Below, piece after piece: positions 30,129-38,783 of a stretch of DNA of 64,000 nucleotides (the first letter of the stretch is position 1; each line of letters begins with the position of its first letter). The DNA lies in assembly GCF_001431405.1 (NCBI RefSeq), contig NZ_LDJL01000011.1, positions 512,672 through 576,671 on the forward strand. Direction: 5' to 3'. This DNA is from Pseudoxanthomonas dokdonensis (GTDB taxonomy: Bacteria; Pseudomonadota; Gammaproteobacteria; Xanthomonadales; Xanthomonadaceae). The notes under the pieces are model-generated. The model was given only the letters and a program-made list of their open reading frames with translations. It did no database searches and was not told the origin of the DNA. A program made the translations under genes and the position numbers.

Positions 30129-31774
30129 TTACCGTAGAACTCATTCAAGGCAGCGAGTTGTGGCATGCCCACCGCGCCCAGCATTTCAACGCCAGCGACG
30201 CGCCGGCCATGATGGGTTGCTCGCCGTACAAGACCCGCGCCCAGTTGTTGCGCGAAGTCGCCACCGGCAACGTGCAGGAAGTCGATGCCGCCACGCAACG
30301 CCGGTTTGATGACGGCCACCGGTATGAGGCATTGGCGCGGCCGATTGCCGAGCAAATCATCGGCGAGGACTTGTACCCCTGCGTGGGCGTGGCCGATCAC
30401 CTTCCCTACTCGGCCAGCTTCGATGGACTGACGCTGCTGGAGGACATCGCGTTCGAACACAAGTCGCTCAACGACGACCTGCGCCTGTCGATGGCTGATG
30501 GCTGCACTGGCGCCGACCTGCCCAAGCACTACCGCGTCCAGATGGAGCATCAACTGCTGGTGTCCGGCGCGGAGCGCGTGCTGTTCATGGCGTCGAAGTG
30601 GAGCGGTGATGAACTGGTCGAAGAGCGCCATTGCTGGTACGTCAGCGACGACGCCTTGCGTGCCGAGCTTCTGGCTGGCTGGCTGCAATTCTCCGATGAC
30701 CTCGCCGCCTACGAGCCGGAGCCAGCCGCCGCGCCCACCCCTGCCGGCCGCGCCCCAGACCAGCTGCCGGCACTGCACATCGAAGTCACCGGGATGGTGA
30801 CGGCTTCGAACCTGCGCGAGTGGAGGGACGCCGCCATCGCGGTATTCCAGGGCATCAACTCCGACCTGCAGACCGACCAGGATTTTGCCGACGCCGAGAA
30901 AACCGTGAAGTGGTGCGGTGACATCGAGGACCAGCTCAAAGCCGCCAAGCAGCACGCCCTGAGCCAGACGGCCAGCATTGATGAGTTGTTCCGCACCATC
31001 GACGCCATCAGCGCAGAAGCGCGCACGAAGCGCCTGGAGCTGGACAAGCTGGTCAAGTCCCGCAAGGACGAGCGGCGCACCGAGATTGGCAACGCGGGGC
31101 GCCGGGCGGTGCTGGAACACGTCCGCGTCATCAACGAGAGCCTGGGCGAGCATGCCATCACCGCGCCGGCCACGCTGGTGGCTGACTTGGGCGCAGCCAT
31201 GAAGGGCAAGAAGTCCTTTGCCAGCATGCAGGACGCCATCGACACAGTTGTGGCCAACGCGAAAATCGAATCCAGCCAGACGGCCGATCGCGTCCGCGCC
31301 AACATGGCCCTGCTGGAGAGGGAAGGTAGCGAGTTCGCCAGCCTGTTCCCTGACCGCGTGGCGCTGTGCGCGAACAAGGCGCCCGACGACCTGCGCAACC
31401 TCATCAGCACCCGCGTGGCTGACCACCAGGCGAAGCTGGAAGCCGAACGCGAACGTATCCGGAAGGAAGAGGCCGACAAGTTGGCGAAGGAACAGGCCGC
31501 GCCAGTCACGCCGGAGCCGGTCGCCGTCAAGCAACCGGACCCGCCGGCCATTCCGCGTCGCTCTGAATCCGTGCCAGCGTCCGTGAAGGTCAAGTTGGGC
31601 GACATCAACGCCCGCATCGCACCGCTGAGCATCAGCGCTGATGGCCTCGCGCAACTGGGCTTCGATCCGGTAGCGACCGAGCGCGGCGCGAAGTTGTACC
31701 GGGAATCGGACATGCCGGCGATGTTGCGCGCAATGACCAGCCTGCTGTCGCGGGCCATCCCGAAAGCCGCCTAA
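30125..31774 (+). CDS. YqaJ-type phage exonuclease with a long C-terminal extension
   Basis: 549 residues. Residues 1-~195 are a lambda-exonuclease/YqaJ domain: FNASDAPAMMGCSPYKTRA, DDGHRYEALARP, ASFDGLTLLED (acidic metal ligand), FEHKSLN (E-x-K) and HYRVQMEHQLLVSGAERVLF. After a Pro/Ala linker (about 200-215) follow ~330 residues of mainly coiled-coil helix (TDQDFADAEKTVKWCGDIED, LKAAKQHALSQTASID) with a compact C-terminal domain (LGDINARIAPLSISADGLAQ). Pairs with RecT. Confidence 0.9.
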   Translation: MITVELIQGSELWHAHRAQHFNASDAPAMMGCSPYKTRAQLLREVATGNVQEVDAATQRRFDDGHRYEALARPIAEQIIGEDLYPCVGVADHLPYSASFDGLTLLEDIAFEHKSLNDDLRLSMADGCTGADLPKHYRVQMEHQLLVSGAERVLFMASKWSGDELVEERHCWYVSDDALRAELLAGWLQFSDDLAAYEPEPAAAPTPAGRAPDQLPALHIEVTGMVTASNLREWRDAAIAVFQGINSDLQTDQDFADAEKTVKWCGDIEDQLKAAKQHALSQTASIDELFRTIDAISAEARTKRLELDKLVKSRKDERRTEIGNAGRRAVLEHVRVINESLGEHAITAPATLVADLGAAMKGKKSFASMQDAIDTVVANAKIESSQTADRVRANMALLEREGSEFASLFPDRVALCANKAPDDLRNLISTRVADHQAKLEAERERIRKEEADKLAKEQAAPVTPEPVAVKQPDPPAIPRRSESVPASVKVKLGDINARIAPLSISADGLAQLGFDPVATERGAKLYRESDMPAMLRAMTSLLSRAIPKAA

Positions 31775-31860
31775 CTCTCCCCCGCCAAGGACGGCACCCG
31801 CACTGGCCGGGCCTCATAAGCCAGCAACCATTCACTGAAATCGAAATAGCAGGTGGCCGC

Positions 31861-32175
31861 ATGAAGGAATTCAACCAAACGCTGTTCGGGTCCACACAGG
31901 GCGACTACTTCGGCTCGCGCATGTTCCAGGCGCGGACGCACGCAGGCATCGAACGCAAGGACGCCGCCGAGAGTATCGGCATCTCCGTCGGTCAGCTTGG
32001 CCGTATCGAGCGGGGGGGGGTAAGGATGGTCAGCGACCCAACCACCATTGTTCGCGCCGCCCGCCTTTATGGGGTGTCGGACGTGTGGCTGTACGGCGGA
32101 AGCGCGGCAAGCTCCAAGCATGTCCCGGATTGGTATCAGGTCAGGGCGCGCAAATCGCAGCGGGTGGCGGCATGA
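31861..32175 (+). CDS. XRE-family HTH protein
   Basis: 104 residues from the ATG at 31861. It contains ARTHAGIERKDAAESIGISV followed by GQLGRIERGG, an XRE-type helix-turn-helix. A conserved-looking GDYFGSRMFQ precedes it. Not part of the immunity region; it may regulate the int side of the operon or the host. 86 bp after the exonuclease, so possibly separately expressed. A run of ten G encodes the Gly-Gly of the recognition region. Confidence 0.7.
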   Translation: MKEFNQTLFGSTQGDYFGSRMFQARTHAGIERKDAAESIGISVGQLGRIERGGVRMVSDPTTIVRAARLYGVSDVWLYGGSAASSKHVPDWYQVRARKSQRVAA

Positions 32176-32333
32176 ACCAACCGCAGCTGCCGATGCCCGA
32201 CCCGCACATGGCGCAAGTCTGGCGAATCGCTGCAGAGACGGCGCGCATCGATACCGCATTCACCCGCCGCGAGCGCGAGGAGCGGGCGGCCTATTACGAG
32301 CGACAGGCTCAACAATTCGAGGGGACGAAATGA
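32172..32333 (+). CDS. Small helical protein
   Basis: 53 residues from the ATG at 32172 (MNQPQLPMPDPHMAQVW), overlapping the previous stop (ATGA). A charged helix makes up the rest (FTRREREERAAYYERQAQQF). Function unknown. Confidence 0.55.
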   Translation: MNQPQLPMPDPHMAQVWRIAAETARIDTAFTRREREERAAYYERQAQQFEGTK

Positions 32334-32614
32334 CCGAAATCACACCTGCCGGCTGGGGCTGGCATCCGAAGGCACCGATAGGCGAAGTTACTGCCGATGA
32401 CCTGCCGGACGTGGACTATCACGCGCTGCCCAAGCATGGCCGTAACGGCAGGGGCGCGGCGTTGGTCACTGCGCTGTCAGCCCTTCCTTTCGTGCGCCGA
32501 ATCCAACCACGCCACCTCACGCAGCGCTACGGCATAGCGCAGTCGCAGGCGTCGGATTATCTGGCACGCGCTAAGTTCGGCGATGACCGGCGCGGAGGTG
32601 AGCGTCATGCGTGA
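32330..32614 (+). CDS. Small HTH-like protein
   Basis: 94 residues from the ATG at 32330. A C-terminal HTH-like segment (RHLTQRYGIAQSQASDYLAR) follows a Trp/Pro-rich N-terminus. ATGA overlaps on both sides. Possible accessory DNA-binding protein. Confidence 0.55.
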   Translation: MTEITPAGWGWHPKAPIGEVTADDLPDVDYHALPKHGRNGRGAALVTALSALPFVRRIQPRHLTQRYGIAQSQASDYLARAKFGDDRRGGERHA

Positions 32615-32693
32615 TTCCAGGAGAACTCCGCCATACGGACGAGGCCAGCGGTCGTTCGTGACCCTGCGCGAAATCAATGGAGAAACGAAATGA
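32607..32693 (+). CDS. Very small basic protein
   Basis: 28 residues (MRDSRRTPPYGRGQRSFVTL...), starting within the end of the preceding gene and ending with a TGA that overlaps the next ATG. The exact overlaps on both sides suggest a real translated gene even though it is too short to judge otherwise. Confidence 0.45.
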   Translation: MRDSRRTPPYGRGQRSFVTLREINGETK

Positions 32694-33352
32694 CCACCCC
32701 CAAGAATGAGAGTTTGCCGGAGTTGGTTGCGCGGTGGCGTGCCAGAGCCGATGCGATCAGCGTGTCCGGGACGTGGAGCGGCGACTCCGTTGCTGGTTTC
32801 ATCCGTTATTGTGCTGACGATCTGCAAGCCGCCCTCGCCCGCGAAGCGAGCCGGGAGGGTGTGGGTAGCGATAGCGTCCTCATCCGCGTCTATCGCCCTG
32901 AAGGATACGATGACGTACACCCCGAAATCCTGCTGGACGACCTGAAAATTCATCCTGACTTCCGCCCGGAGATTGTCATCCAGCCAGAGCCTGTTGTGAG
33001 CGGGGGTGTTGAGCAGCAGGTCAGCACCGTCGCGAAGCTAATCGCCGACCATGTCGGCCACGGCATGCGCGAGAAGTGCGAGGCGGTCGCCATGCAGGTT
33101 ATCGCCGCCATGAGCGAAGCCAAGCCGCAGGCGGGAGGGTATGTTCAGGATGTATGCAAGTGGTCGCAGCAGGATGAGGGCTACGAAGTTTTCAGCACGT
33201 CGTGCGGGCGCGAGTTTGAATTGAACGATGGTGCAGATGGAGGCGTGAGTATTCCGTTTTGTCCATTCTGCGCACGCCGGATTGAAGGTAGCGCGTGGAC
33301 GCGGGGTGATGAAATCGCCGCAGCCGCCAAGACTTCCGGAGATGCGGAATGA
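32690..33352 (+). CDS. Uncharacterised protein with C-terminal zinc ribbon
   Basis: 220 residues. A helical N-terminal region (LPELVARWRARADAIS, YCADDLQAALARE) is followed by a middle linker and a C-terminal zinc-ribbon-like part (CKWSQQDEGYEVFSTSCG then FCPFCARRI). This last part is a recurrent module at the end of phage early proteins. Function unknown. Confidence 0.6.
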   Translation: MTTPKNESLPELVARWRARADAISVSGTWSGDSVAGFIRYCADDLQAALAREASREGVGSDSVLIRVYRPEGYDDVHPEILLDDLKIHPDFRPEIVIQPEPVVSGGVEQQVSTVAKLIADHVGHGMREKCEAVAMQVIAAMSEAKPQAGGYVQDVCKWSQQDEGYEVFSTSCGREFELNDGADGGVSIPFCPFCARRIEGSAWTRGDEIAAAAKTSGDAE

Positions 33353-33582
33353 ACGGTCGGATCCATCCGCTACACAGCTCGGTGGCGCGAGAGAGGCTGC
33401 ACCGCATTCATGGCATGGATCGCATGATCATGACCGAGGAGCAGCGCGAGGTGATTGAAGATCTGTCACTGTCCATCTTCACCGACATGGTGAACACAGG
33501 GCAGACGTTTCAGGCCGCGCTATCCGCGATCTACCTGTCGGGGCTACAGCACGCCGCCAAGGCTTCCGGGGAGGGTGAGTGA
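33349..33582 (+). CDS. Small helical protein
   Basis: 77 residues, ATGA-type overlaps with both neighbours. MTEEQREVIEDLSLSIFTDM and FQAALSAIYLSGLQHAA are amphipathic helices. Function unknown. Confidence 0.55.
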   Translation: MNGRIHPLHSSVARERLHRIHGMDRMIMTEEQREVIEDLSLSIFTDMVNTGQTFQAALSAIYLSGLQHAAKASGEGE

Positions 33583-34268
33583 TGCTGACTGCCAGGCGTT
33601 CGAGTAGGTCATGGACTAGCGACCAGATCGAATCGCTGAAGATCAACTTCGCGGATTGGCCGACGTATTTGGTTGCATTCGTCTGCGGCCACAGCTACAG
33701 CGCCACTGCTGCAAAGGCTGCCCAACTTGGGTTGAAGAAATCGGCTGAATTCCTGCAAGGCCCGTCGTCGGGTCGACTTGACGGAAAGCGAGGTTCCGCG
33801 TGTCGCTTCCAGAAAGGTCACGGTACATGGAATAAGGGCACCAAGGGTGTCACCGGCACCCATCCAAATTGCCGGAGAACGCAGTTCCGCAAAGGTGATC
33901 GCCGAGGTGCGGCCAGTCGCAACTATGTACCCATAGGCACTACGCGCATTACCAGGGACGGAATGCTAGAGCGGAAAATCACGGATGACCCGGAAATTTA
34001 CCCCGCGAGGCGATGGGTGGCTGTGTCTCGTTTAGTGTGGGAGGCGCAGTATGGCGTTATCCCATCGGGGCACGCAGTGGTGTTCAAAAAAGGTATGGCG
34101 ACGACAGATGAGGCGTGCATCACCACTGACGCGCTGGAATTAGTGTCACGAGCAGAGCTCATGCGTCGCAACAGCTACCACACTCGCTACCCGAAAGAAG
34201 TTGGCCGCCTGATTCAACTGAAGGGCGCGTTAAATAGAAAGATTAATGCCAGGAGCAAAAAAGCATGA
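33579..34268 (+). CDS. HNH endonuclease of a second type
   Basis: 229 residues. The N-terminus (SWTSDQIESLKINFADWPTY, ATAAKAAQLGLKKSAEF) looks like a DNA-binding myb/HTH segment; the middle has FQKGHGTWNKGTKG and FRKGDRRGAAS repeats (NUMOD-like); the catalytic part is WVAVSRLVWEAQYGVIPSGH with VVFKKG. Distinct from the two AP2-type HNH genes. Overlaps its neighbours by 4 bp each side. Confidence 0.85.
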   Translation: MMLTARRSSRSWTSDQIESLKINFADWPTYLVAFVCGHSYSATAAKAAQLGLKKSAEFLQGPSSGRLDGKRGSACRFQKGHGTWNKGTKGVTGTHPNCRRTQFRKGDRRGAASRNYVPIGTTRITRDGMLERKITDDPEIYPARRWVAVSRLVWEAQYGVIPSGHAVVFKKGMATTDEACITTDALELVSRAELMRRNSYHTRYPKEVGRLIQLKGALNRKINARSKKA

Positions 34269-34519
34269 AGAACAAGATGAGTGACGTTCGCGACCATCTG
34301 GTATCCATGCTGGAACAGTTAGGCGATCCAGACGTGAAGCCAGAGGTCATTGAGCGCGCAAAGGCAACCGCGTTGGTCGCCGGAACGTACATCAGTGCTG
34401 TCAAAACTGAGCTTGATGCATATCGATTACATGACGAGATCGGCAAGATCCCAGGTTCCGTTGAAGCGCCTACGACGTTTCGGGCAATCGAAGGTGGTAA
34501 GCGCCAGGGGGCGGCATGA
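34265..34519 (+). CDS. Uncharacterised small protein next to the HNH gene
   Basis: 84 residues. LVSMLEQLGDPDVKPEVIER and AKATALVAGTYISAVKTELD are amphipathic helices; the tail is FRAIEGGKRQG. It overlaps the HNH stop and the excisionase start by 4 bp. Function unknown; it may be the gene originally in contact with the upstream 77-residue gene before HNH insertion. Confidence 0.6.
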   Translation: MKNKMSDVRDHLVSMLEQLGDPDVKPEVIERAKATALVAGTYISAVKTELDAYRLHDEIGKIPGSVEAPTTFRAIEGGKRQGAA

Positions 34520-34824
34520 CCCACGACAAATTCAGCGAAGCTGAAGCAGCCCGACGGCTCGGCATCAGCAAAGCCACGCTCGCCCGTCAACGACTGGCTG
34601 GCATGGTTTCACCCATTCGAATCGGGCCGCGGGTCATCCGATACACGCAGCCCATTCTTGACGAGTACGAGCAACGATGCAGGAACGACCAGGACAAATC
34701 GGCGATTACTGGCTCAGCCAGCGCCCAGGATCAAAGCAGTGGTGCCGGACGTGGTTCGACCGCACCACCCGACAGACAAAGCGCGCATCGCTTGGCACAA
34801 GCGATTTTCAAGAAGGCAAGCTGA
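34516..34824 (+). CDS. xis: Excisionase-like HTH protein
   Basis: 102 residues. SEAEAARRLGISKATLARQR is a MerR/AlpA-type HTH, followed by IRIGPRVIRYTQPILDEYE, the usual layout of AlpA/Xis proteins. Residues after ~55 are read in a different frame from the integrase, whose gene begins within it (148-bp overlap). Directs excision or represses integrase; inference from position. Confidence 0.75.
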   Translation: MTHDKFSEAEAARRLGISKATLARQRLAGMVSPIRIGPRVIRYTQPILDEYEQRCRNDQDKSAITGSASAQDQSSGAGRGSTAPPDRQSAHRLAQAIFKKAS

Positions 34825-35765
34825 AGCTGTGGGAGTGGTTTGCACGGTATGGGCGCATCGACCAGCAGCAGCCCCAGGACGCGCCGCTGGCGATGGTGCT
34901 GGTGCGCTACTGGGAGCGCCACGCCCGTACGCTGCCATCGGCTGAGTTTGCCAAGATTGCCCTGCGTTACTGGACCGAGTTCTGGGGCGAAGCCACGGTG
35001 TCGGAAGTGACCGCGGCGCGCCAGCGTGAATTCGTCGCCTCGCTGCAGGGCAAGTCGCCGGGCTACATCAAGCGCATCTTGACCGTGGGCAAGGCGGCAC
35101 TGAACCACGCCTACAAGGAAGGCGAGATCGCCAGCGTTCCCTACATCCTCCCCGGCGAAGATGGCCAGGCCCGCGACCGCGTGCTGACCGTGGCCGAGTC
35201 TGCGGCGCTGTGGTTGTCCACGACCCAGCCACATGAGCGGATGATGCTGGCCCTGCTCTACGGCACGCTGGCGCGTCCGGAGGCGGCACTGGACATCGAG
35301 CGGTCATTCGTCGATACGGACCGGTGGCTGCTCACACAGAACCCGCCTGGGCGAAAGCAGACGCGCAAGTATCGGCCGGTGGTGCCGGTGGCTCACTTCC
35401 TGCGCGCTCCGCTCCTGGCCGCCCCGGATGGGCCGCTGGTGCAATGGCGCGGCCAGGCCATCAGCAGCTTCAAGACAGCATGGCGCGGACTGCGGCGGCG
35501 GGCCGAGTTGGGGGACGAAGTGGTATCTAAGACCATCCGCCACACGATGGCTACCGAGCTGCGGGCAGCAGGTGTTCCGGAGGCAGAGATTCAAGGGTTC
35601 CTCGGTCACCGGGCCTATGGTGGCCGGACTGAGGTCTACGCGAAATATAGGCCGGACTTTTTAGGCCAGGCCGTTGGCGTCATCGACGGGTACATGTCCC
35701 GCGTGCGTGCTAGTTGCGTGCTAGTTTTGTTGATACTTGCCAGTCAACCAACCGTAACAGATTGA
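34677..35765 (+). CDS. int: Tyrosine-family integrase
   Basis: 362 residues. The N-terminal SAM-like domain (PLAMVLVRYWERHARTLPS) precedes the catalytic domain. Motifs seen are LYGTLARPEAALDI (catalytic Arg), KTIRHTMATEL (box II, with Lys at the usual His position) and FLGHRAYGGRTEVYAKY (Gly-His and likely catalytic Tyr). The last ~20 residues (CVLVLLILASQPTVTD) are a hydrophobic tail read through to within 6 bp of the tRNA gene. This is a tRNA-targeting phage integrase. Confidence 0.92.
   Translation: MQERPGQIGDYWLSQRPGSKQWCRTWFDRTTRQTKRASLGTSDFQEGKLKLWEWFARYGRIDQQQPQDAPLAMVLVRYWERHARTLPSAEFAKIALRYWTEFWGEATVSEVTAARQREFVASLQGKSPGYIKRILTVGKAALNHAYKEGEIASVPYILPGEDGQARDRVLTVAESAALWLSTTQPHERMMLALLYGTLARPEAALDIERSFVDTDRWLLTQNPPGRKQTRKYRPVVPVAHFLRAPLLAAPDGPLVQWRGQAISSFKTAWRGLRRRAELGDEVVSKTIRHTMATELRAAGVPEAEIQGFLGHRAYGGRTEVYAKYRPDFLGQAVGVIDGYMSRVRASCVLVLLILASQPTVTD
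35705..35726. repeat. Tandem 11-bp repeat near the attachment site
   Basis: GCGTGCTAGTT occurs twice without a gap (35705-35715, 35716-35726), about 46 bp from the tRNA end, within the last codons of the integrase. Tandem arm-type integrase-binding sites have this size and position; alternatively a chance duplication in coding sequence. Confidence 0.5.
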
Positions 35766-35771
35766 TTAGAC

Positions 35772-35846
35772 TGGTGGGCGGTACAGGGTTCGAACCTGTG
35801 ACCCCTACCATGTCAAGGTAGTGCTCTACCGCTGAGCTAACCGCCC
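35772..35846 (-). tRNA. tRNA-Val(GAC), prophage attachment site
   Basis: A 75-nt cloverleaf on the minus strand: acceptor GGGCGGT/ACCGCCC, D-arm GCTC/GAGC, anticodon stem CTACC/GGTAG with loop TTGACAT (anticodon GAC), T-arm ACAGG-TTCGAAC-CCTGT and encoded CCA. Its 3' end faces the prophage, so it is restored at integration and the attachment core lies in its 3' half. Confidence 0.97.
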
Positions 35847-35969
35847 GAAAGGTGTTGCATAAACCGCTTAGCGGGGCGCGAATTCTAGCCCAGCCCGCGA
35901 CCACTTGCCAACTTGTTTCTGTCGGCGGCGGTGAACAGGGCATTCATCAGGCCCCGGACGCGCCAGTGG

Positions 35970-37988
35970 TCAGGCCAGACTGGCGTCGCGCAGGCGGTGG
36001 ATCTGGTCGCGCAGGCGGGCGGCTTCCTCGAACTCCAGATCCCTTGCGTGCTGCTGCATCTGCGCTTCCAGCGCCTTGATGCGGTTGGCCAGCTGCGCCG
36101 GGTCCAGCGCCTGATAGTCGGCGGCAGGCTCGGCCACCTTGCGGCCCCTGCCCCGCCCGGACTTGCCCTCGTTGCCGACATCGCTGCGCGCGCCTTCGAG
36201 GATGTCGACGATCGGCCGTGCCACCGATTTGGGGGTGATGCCATGTTCGGCGTTGTATTCGACCTGCTTGGCCCGGCGGCGATCGGTTTCATCAATCGCC
36301 GCCTGCATCGAGCGGGTCATCTTGTCGGCGTACAGGATGGCCTTGCCGCGCAGGTTGCGGGCGGCTCGGCCGATGGTCTGGATCAGCGAACCGGTCGAGC
36401 GCAGGAAGCCTTCCTTGTCGGCATCCAGGATCGCGACCAGTGACACTTCCGGCATGTCCAGGCCTTCGCGCAGCAGGTTGATGCCAACCAGCACGTCGAA
36501 TTTGCCCAGGCGCAGGTCGCGGATGATCTCCACCCGCTCGACCGTGTCCACGTCCGAGTGCAGATAGCGCACCTTGATCCCGTGTTCGCCCAAGTATTCG
36601 GTGAGATTCTCGGCCATCCGCTTGGTCAGCGTGGTGACCAGAACGCGGTCGCCAGCGGCCACCCGCAGATTGATCTCCGACATCAGGTCATCGACCTGGG
36701 TGGCGACCGGGCGGATTTCCACTTCCGGGTCGATCAGTCCGGTCGGACGCACCACCAGTTCGGTGACCTGGCCTTCGGTCTCGCGCAGTTCGTACGGGCC
36801 GGGAGTGGCCGAGACATAGATGCTGCGCGGCGAACGCGCCTCCCATTCCTCGAACTTCAGCGGCCGGTTGTCCAGCGCCGACGGCAGCCGGAAACCAAAC
36901 TCGACCAGGGTTTCCTTGCGCGAGCGGTCGCCCTTGTACATGGCGCCGATCTGCGGAATAGACACATGCGACTCGTCGCAGACCAGCAACGCGTCCGGCG
37001 GCAGGTAGTCGAACAGGGTCGGCGGCGGCTCACCCGGGGCCTTGCCGGTCAGATGCCGCGAATAGTTTTCGATGCCCGAGCAGAAGCCGACTTCGGCCAT
37101 CATTTCCAGGTCGTACTGGGTGCGCTGGGCCAGCCGCTGCGCTTCCACCAGCTTGTTCTGCGAATAAAGCTGTTCCAGCCGTTCCTTGAGCTCGACCTTG
37201 ATGGTGTCGACCGCGCTCAGCACGCGCTCGCGCGAGGTCGCGTAGTGGGTCTTGGGATAGACCGTGTAGCGTGGAATCCTGCGCAGGGTCTCACCGGTCA
37301 GCGGGTCGAACAAGGCCAGCTGTTCGATTTCACCATCGAACAGCTCAATCCGCAGCGCCTCCATGTCGCTTTCAGCCGGATGCACGTCGATCACTTCGCC
37401 ACGCACGCGAAAGGTGCCGCGGCTGAGCTCGAATTCGTTGCGGGTGTACTGCAACTGGGTCAGGTGGCGGATAAGTTCGCGCTGGTCGATGTGCTCGCCA
37501 CGCGACAGGATCAGACGCAGCGAAAGATAGTCTTCCGGCGCACCCAGGCCGTAGATTGCCGACACCGTGCCAACCACCAGCGCGTCCCGGCGCGACAGCA
37601 GCGCCTTGGTTGCCGACAGCCGCATCTGCTCGATGTGCTCGTTGATCGAGCTGTCCTTCTCGATGAAGGTATCCGACGACGGCACGTAGGCTTCGGGCTG
37701 GTAATAGTCGTAATAGCTGACGAAGTATTCGACCGCGTTGTGCGGGAAAAACGCCTTGAATTCGCCATACAGCTGCGCCGCCAGGGTCTTGTTCGGCGCC
37801 ATCACCAGGGTCGGTCGCTGCACCGCCTGGACCACGTTGGCGATGGTGTAGGTCTTGCCCGAACCTGTTACCCCGAGCAGGGTCTGCTTGGCCACGCCGG
37901 CCTCGAAATTCTCGACCAGCCTTTCGATCGCCTGCGGCTGGTCACCGGCTGGCGAATAAGGGGAGACAAGCTGAAAGCGTTCGGTCAT
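35970..37988 (-). CDS. uvrB: Excinuclease ABC subunit B
   Basis: 672 residues from the ATG at 37988. Walker A GVTGSGKT at 39-46, the damage-wedging beta-hairpin region with [12 protein letters not shown], helicase motifs ([34 protein letters not shown]) and a C-terminal UVR domain ([19 protein letters not shown]) that binds UvrC. Length equals E. coli UvrB. It acts in nucleotide excision repair with UvrA and UvrC. An in-frame upstream extension to 38174 lacks support. Confidence 0.98.
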   Translation of the reverse strand: MTERFQLVSPYSPAGDQPQAIERLVENFEAGVAKQTLLGVTGSGKTYTIANVVQAVQRPTLVMAPNKTLAAQLYGEFKAFFPHNAVEYFVSYYDYYQPEAYVPSSDTFIEKDSSINEHIEQMRLSATKALLSRRDALVVGTVSAIYGLGAPEDYLSLRLILSRGEHIDQRELIRHLTQLQYTRNEFELSRGTFRVRGEVIDVHPAESDMEALRIELFDGEIEQLALFDPLTGETLRRIPRYTVYPKTHYATSRERVLSAVDTIKVELKERLEQLYSQNKLVEAQRLAQRTQYDLEMMAEVGFCSGIENYSRHLTGKAPGEPPPTLFDYLPPDALLVCDESHVSIPQIGAMYKGDRSRKETLVEFGFRLPSALDNRPLKFEEWEARSPRSIYVSATPGPYELRETEGQVTELVVRPTGLIDPEVEIRPVATQVDDLMSEINLRVAAGDRVLVTTLTKRMAENLTEYLGEHGIKVRYLHSDVDTVERVEIIRDLRLGKFDVLVGINLLREGLDMPEVSLVAILDADKEGFLRSTGSLIQTIGRAARNLRGKAILYADKMTRSMQAAIDETDRRRAKQVEYNAEHGITPKSVARPIVDILEGARSDVGNEGKSGRGRGRKVAEPAADYQALDPAQLANRIKALEAQMQQHARDLEFEEAARLRDQIHRLRDASLA

Positions 37989-38139
37989 GGAGGCGTCCCA
38001 AAGGCGACTGATGAGTATACCGGCGCACGCGCGGTGGCCTGTGCACGGCAATTTCCTACACGGGATGCGGGCGACTGCCGATAGCGCAAGCCCGGCACGC
38101 ACGTGAAGCTGAACAGAACGTTTAGACGCAGGTGAACCG

Positions 38140-38724
38140 ATGTCCAGTTCAGTCCTAACCACCCGCCGCCCCACGCTCCTCCAGGACAGCTACCGCGGAC
38201 TCAGTCTGGTCGAGGTGCTGGTGACGATGGCGGTACTGGCAATTCTGGTCTCCATTGGCATCCCGTCCTACCAGGCGCTGATCCAGCGGCAACGGGTGGA
38301 CGCCACCATGCATCTGCTGACCTCGCACATGGCCAGCGCCCGCCTCAGCGCCGTCAACTACCGCATGATCACCGTGGTCTGCCCGTCCGACGGCCACAGC
38401 CGCATCTGCCGCACCGATGGTGACTGGAGCCAGGGTTGGATGATGTTCCGCGACAACGACGGTAACCACCAACCTGACCTGCCGCACGACATCCTGCGGG
38501 TGGAAGTACCGCCACTGCACCCCTCGCTGCGGCTGGTCTCCTCGCGTGGCCGCAAACAGCTGCGCTATCTGGCCGATGGCCGCGCCAGCGGCAGCAACCT
38601 GTCGGTACGCCTGTGCCAGGGCCCGCGGCTGATGGCGGCAGTGATGGTCAACAATTCCGGCCGCATCCGCAGCACCCGCGGCGAACCCGGCACCGGCTGC
38701 GCGAAAGCCAGCGCCAGCCCATAG
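38140..38724 (+). CDS. Orphan type IV pilin-like protein (GspH/FimT type)
   Basis: 194 residues. The N-terminus is atypically long before a pilin-like stem: [20 protein letters not shown] has Glu at the +5-like position of class III prepilins, but Leu-Ser replaces the usual Phe-Thr after Gly. The remainder has Cys pairs ([18 protein letters not shown]...TGC) and the W-x-x-G-W-M-M-F motif of GspH. It lies alone, divergent from uvrB and upstream of tRNA-Asn, rather than in the pilin operon at 39-46 kb. Probably a minor pilin. Confidence 0.82.
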   Translation: MSSSVLTTRRPTLLQDSYRGLSLVEVLVTMAVLAILVSIGIPSYQALIQRQRVDATMHLLTSHMASARLSAVNYRMITVVCPSDGHSRICRTDGDWSQGWMMFRDNDGNHQPDLPHDILRVEVPPLHPSLRLVSSRGRKQLRYLADGRASGSNLSVRLCQGPRLMAAVMVNNSGRIRSTRGEPGTGCAKASASP

Positions 38725-38783
38725 AAAAAAAGCCGTCACGGTGGCTTGCCGGATTCCACAGGGCCCACTACAATGGCGACCCC

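Larger units (their letters stand above)
1..35771. mobile_element. P22-like temperate prophage, right portion (left end outside window)
   Basis: A contiguous block of phage genes: tail, ejection, capsid, terminase, lysis, replication, immunity, recombination and integrase. The integrase is the last gene, ending 6 bp before the 3' end of a tRNA-Val gene, which marks the right attachment site. Gene order from terminase to gp16 is that of P22 (3-2-1-8-5-4-10-14-7-20-16), implying a headful-packaging, short-tailed virion. All essential ORFs visible here look intact, so the element may be inducible, but the left end cannot be judged. The matching attachment repeat must lie left of position 1. Confidence 0.95.

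Noticed and set aside
30101..31654. 517-residue minus-strand ORF opposite the phage exonuclease
   Set aside because: Shadow of a gene with YqaJ motifs; no domain pattern of its own.
35753..35758. Operator half-site CGTAAC near the integrase end
   Set aside because: No matching GTTRCG half-site at the 5-bp spacing; a single hexamer is expected by chance.
36558..38084. 508-residue plus-strand ORF opposite uvrB
   Set aside because: Shadow frame of uvrB with no recognisable domain.
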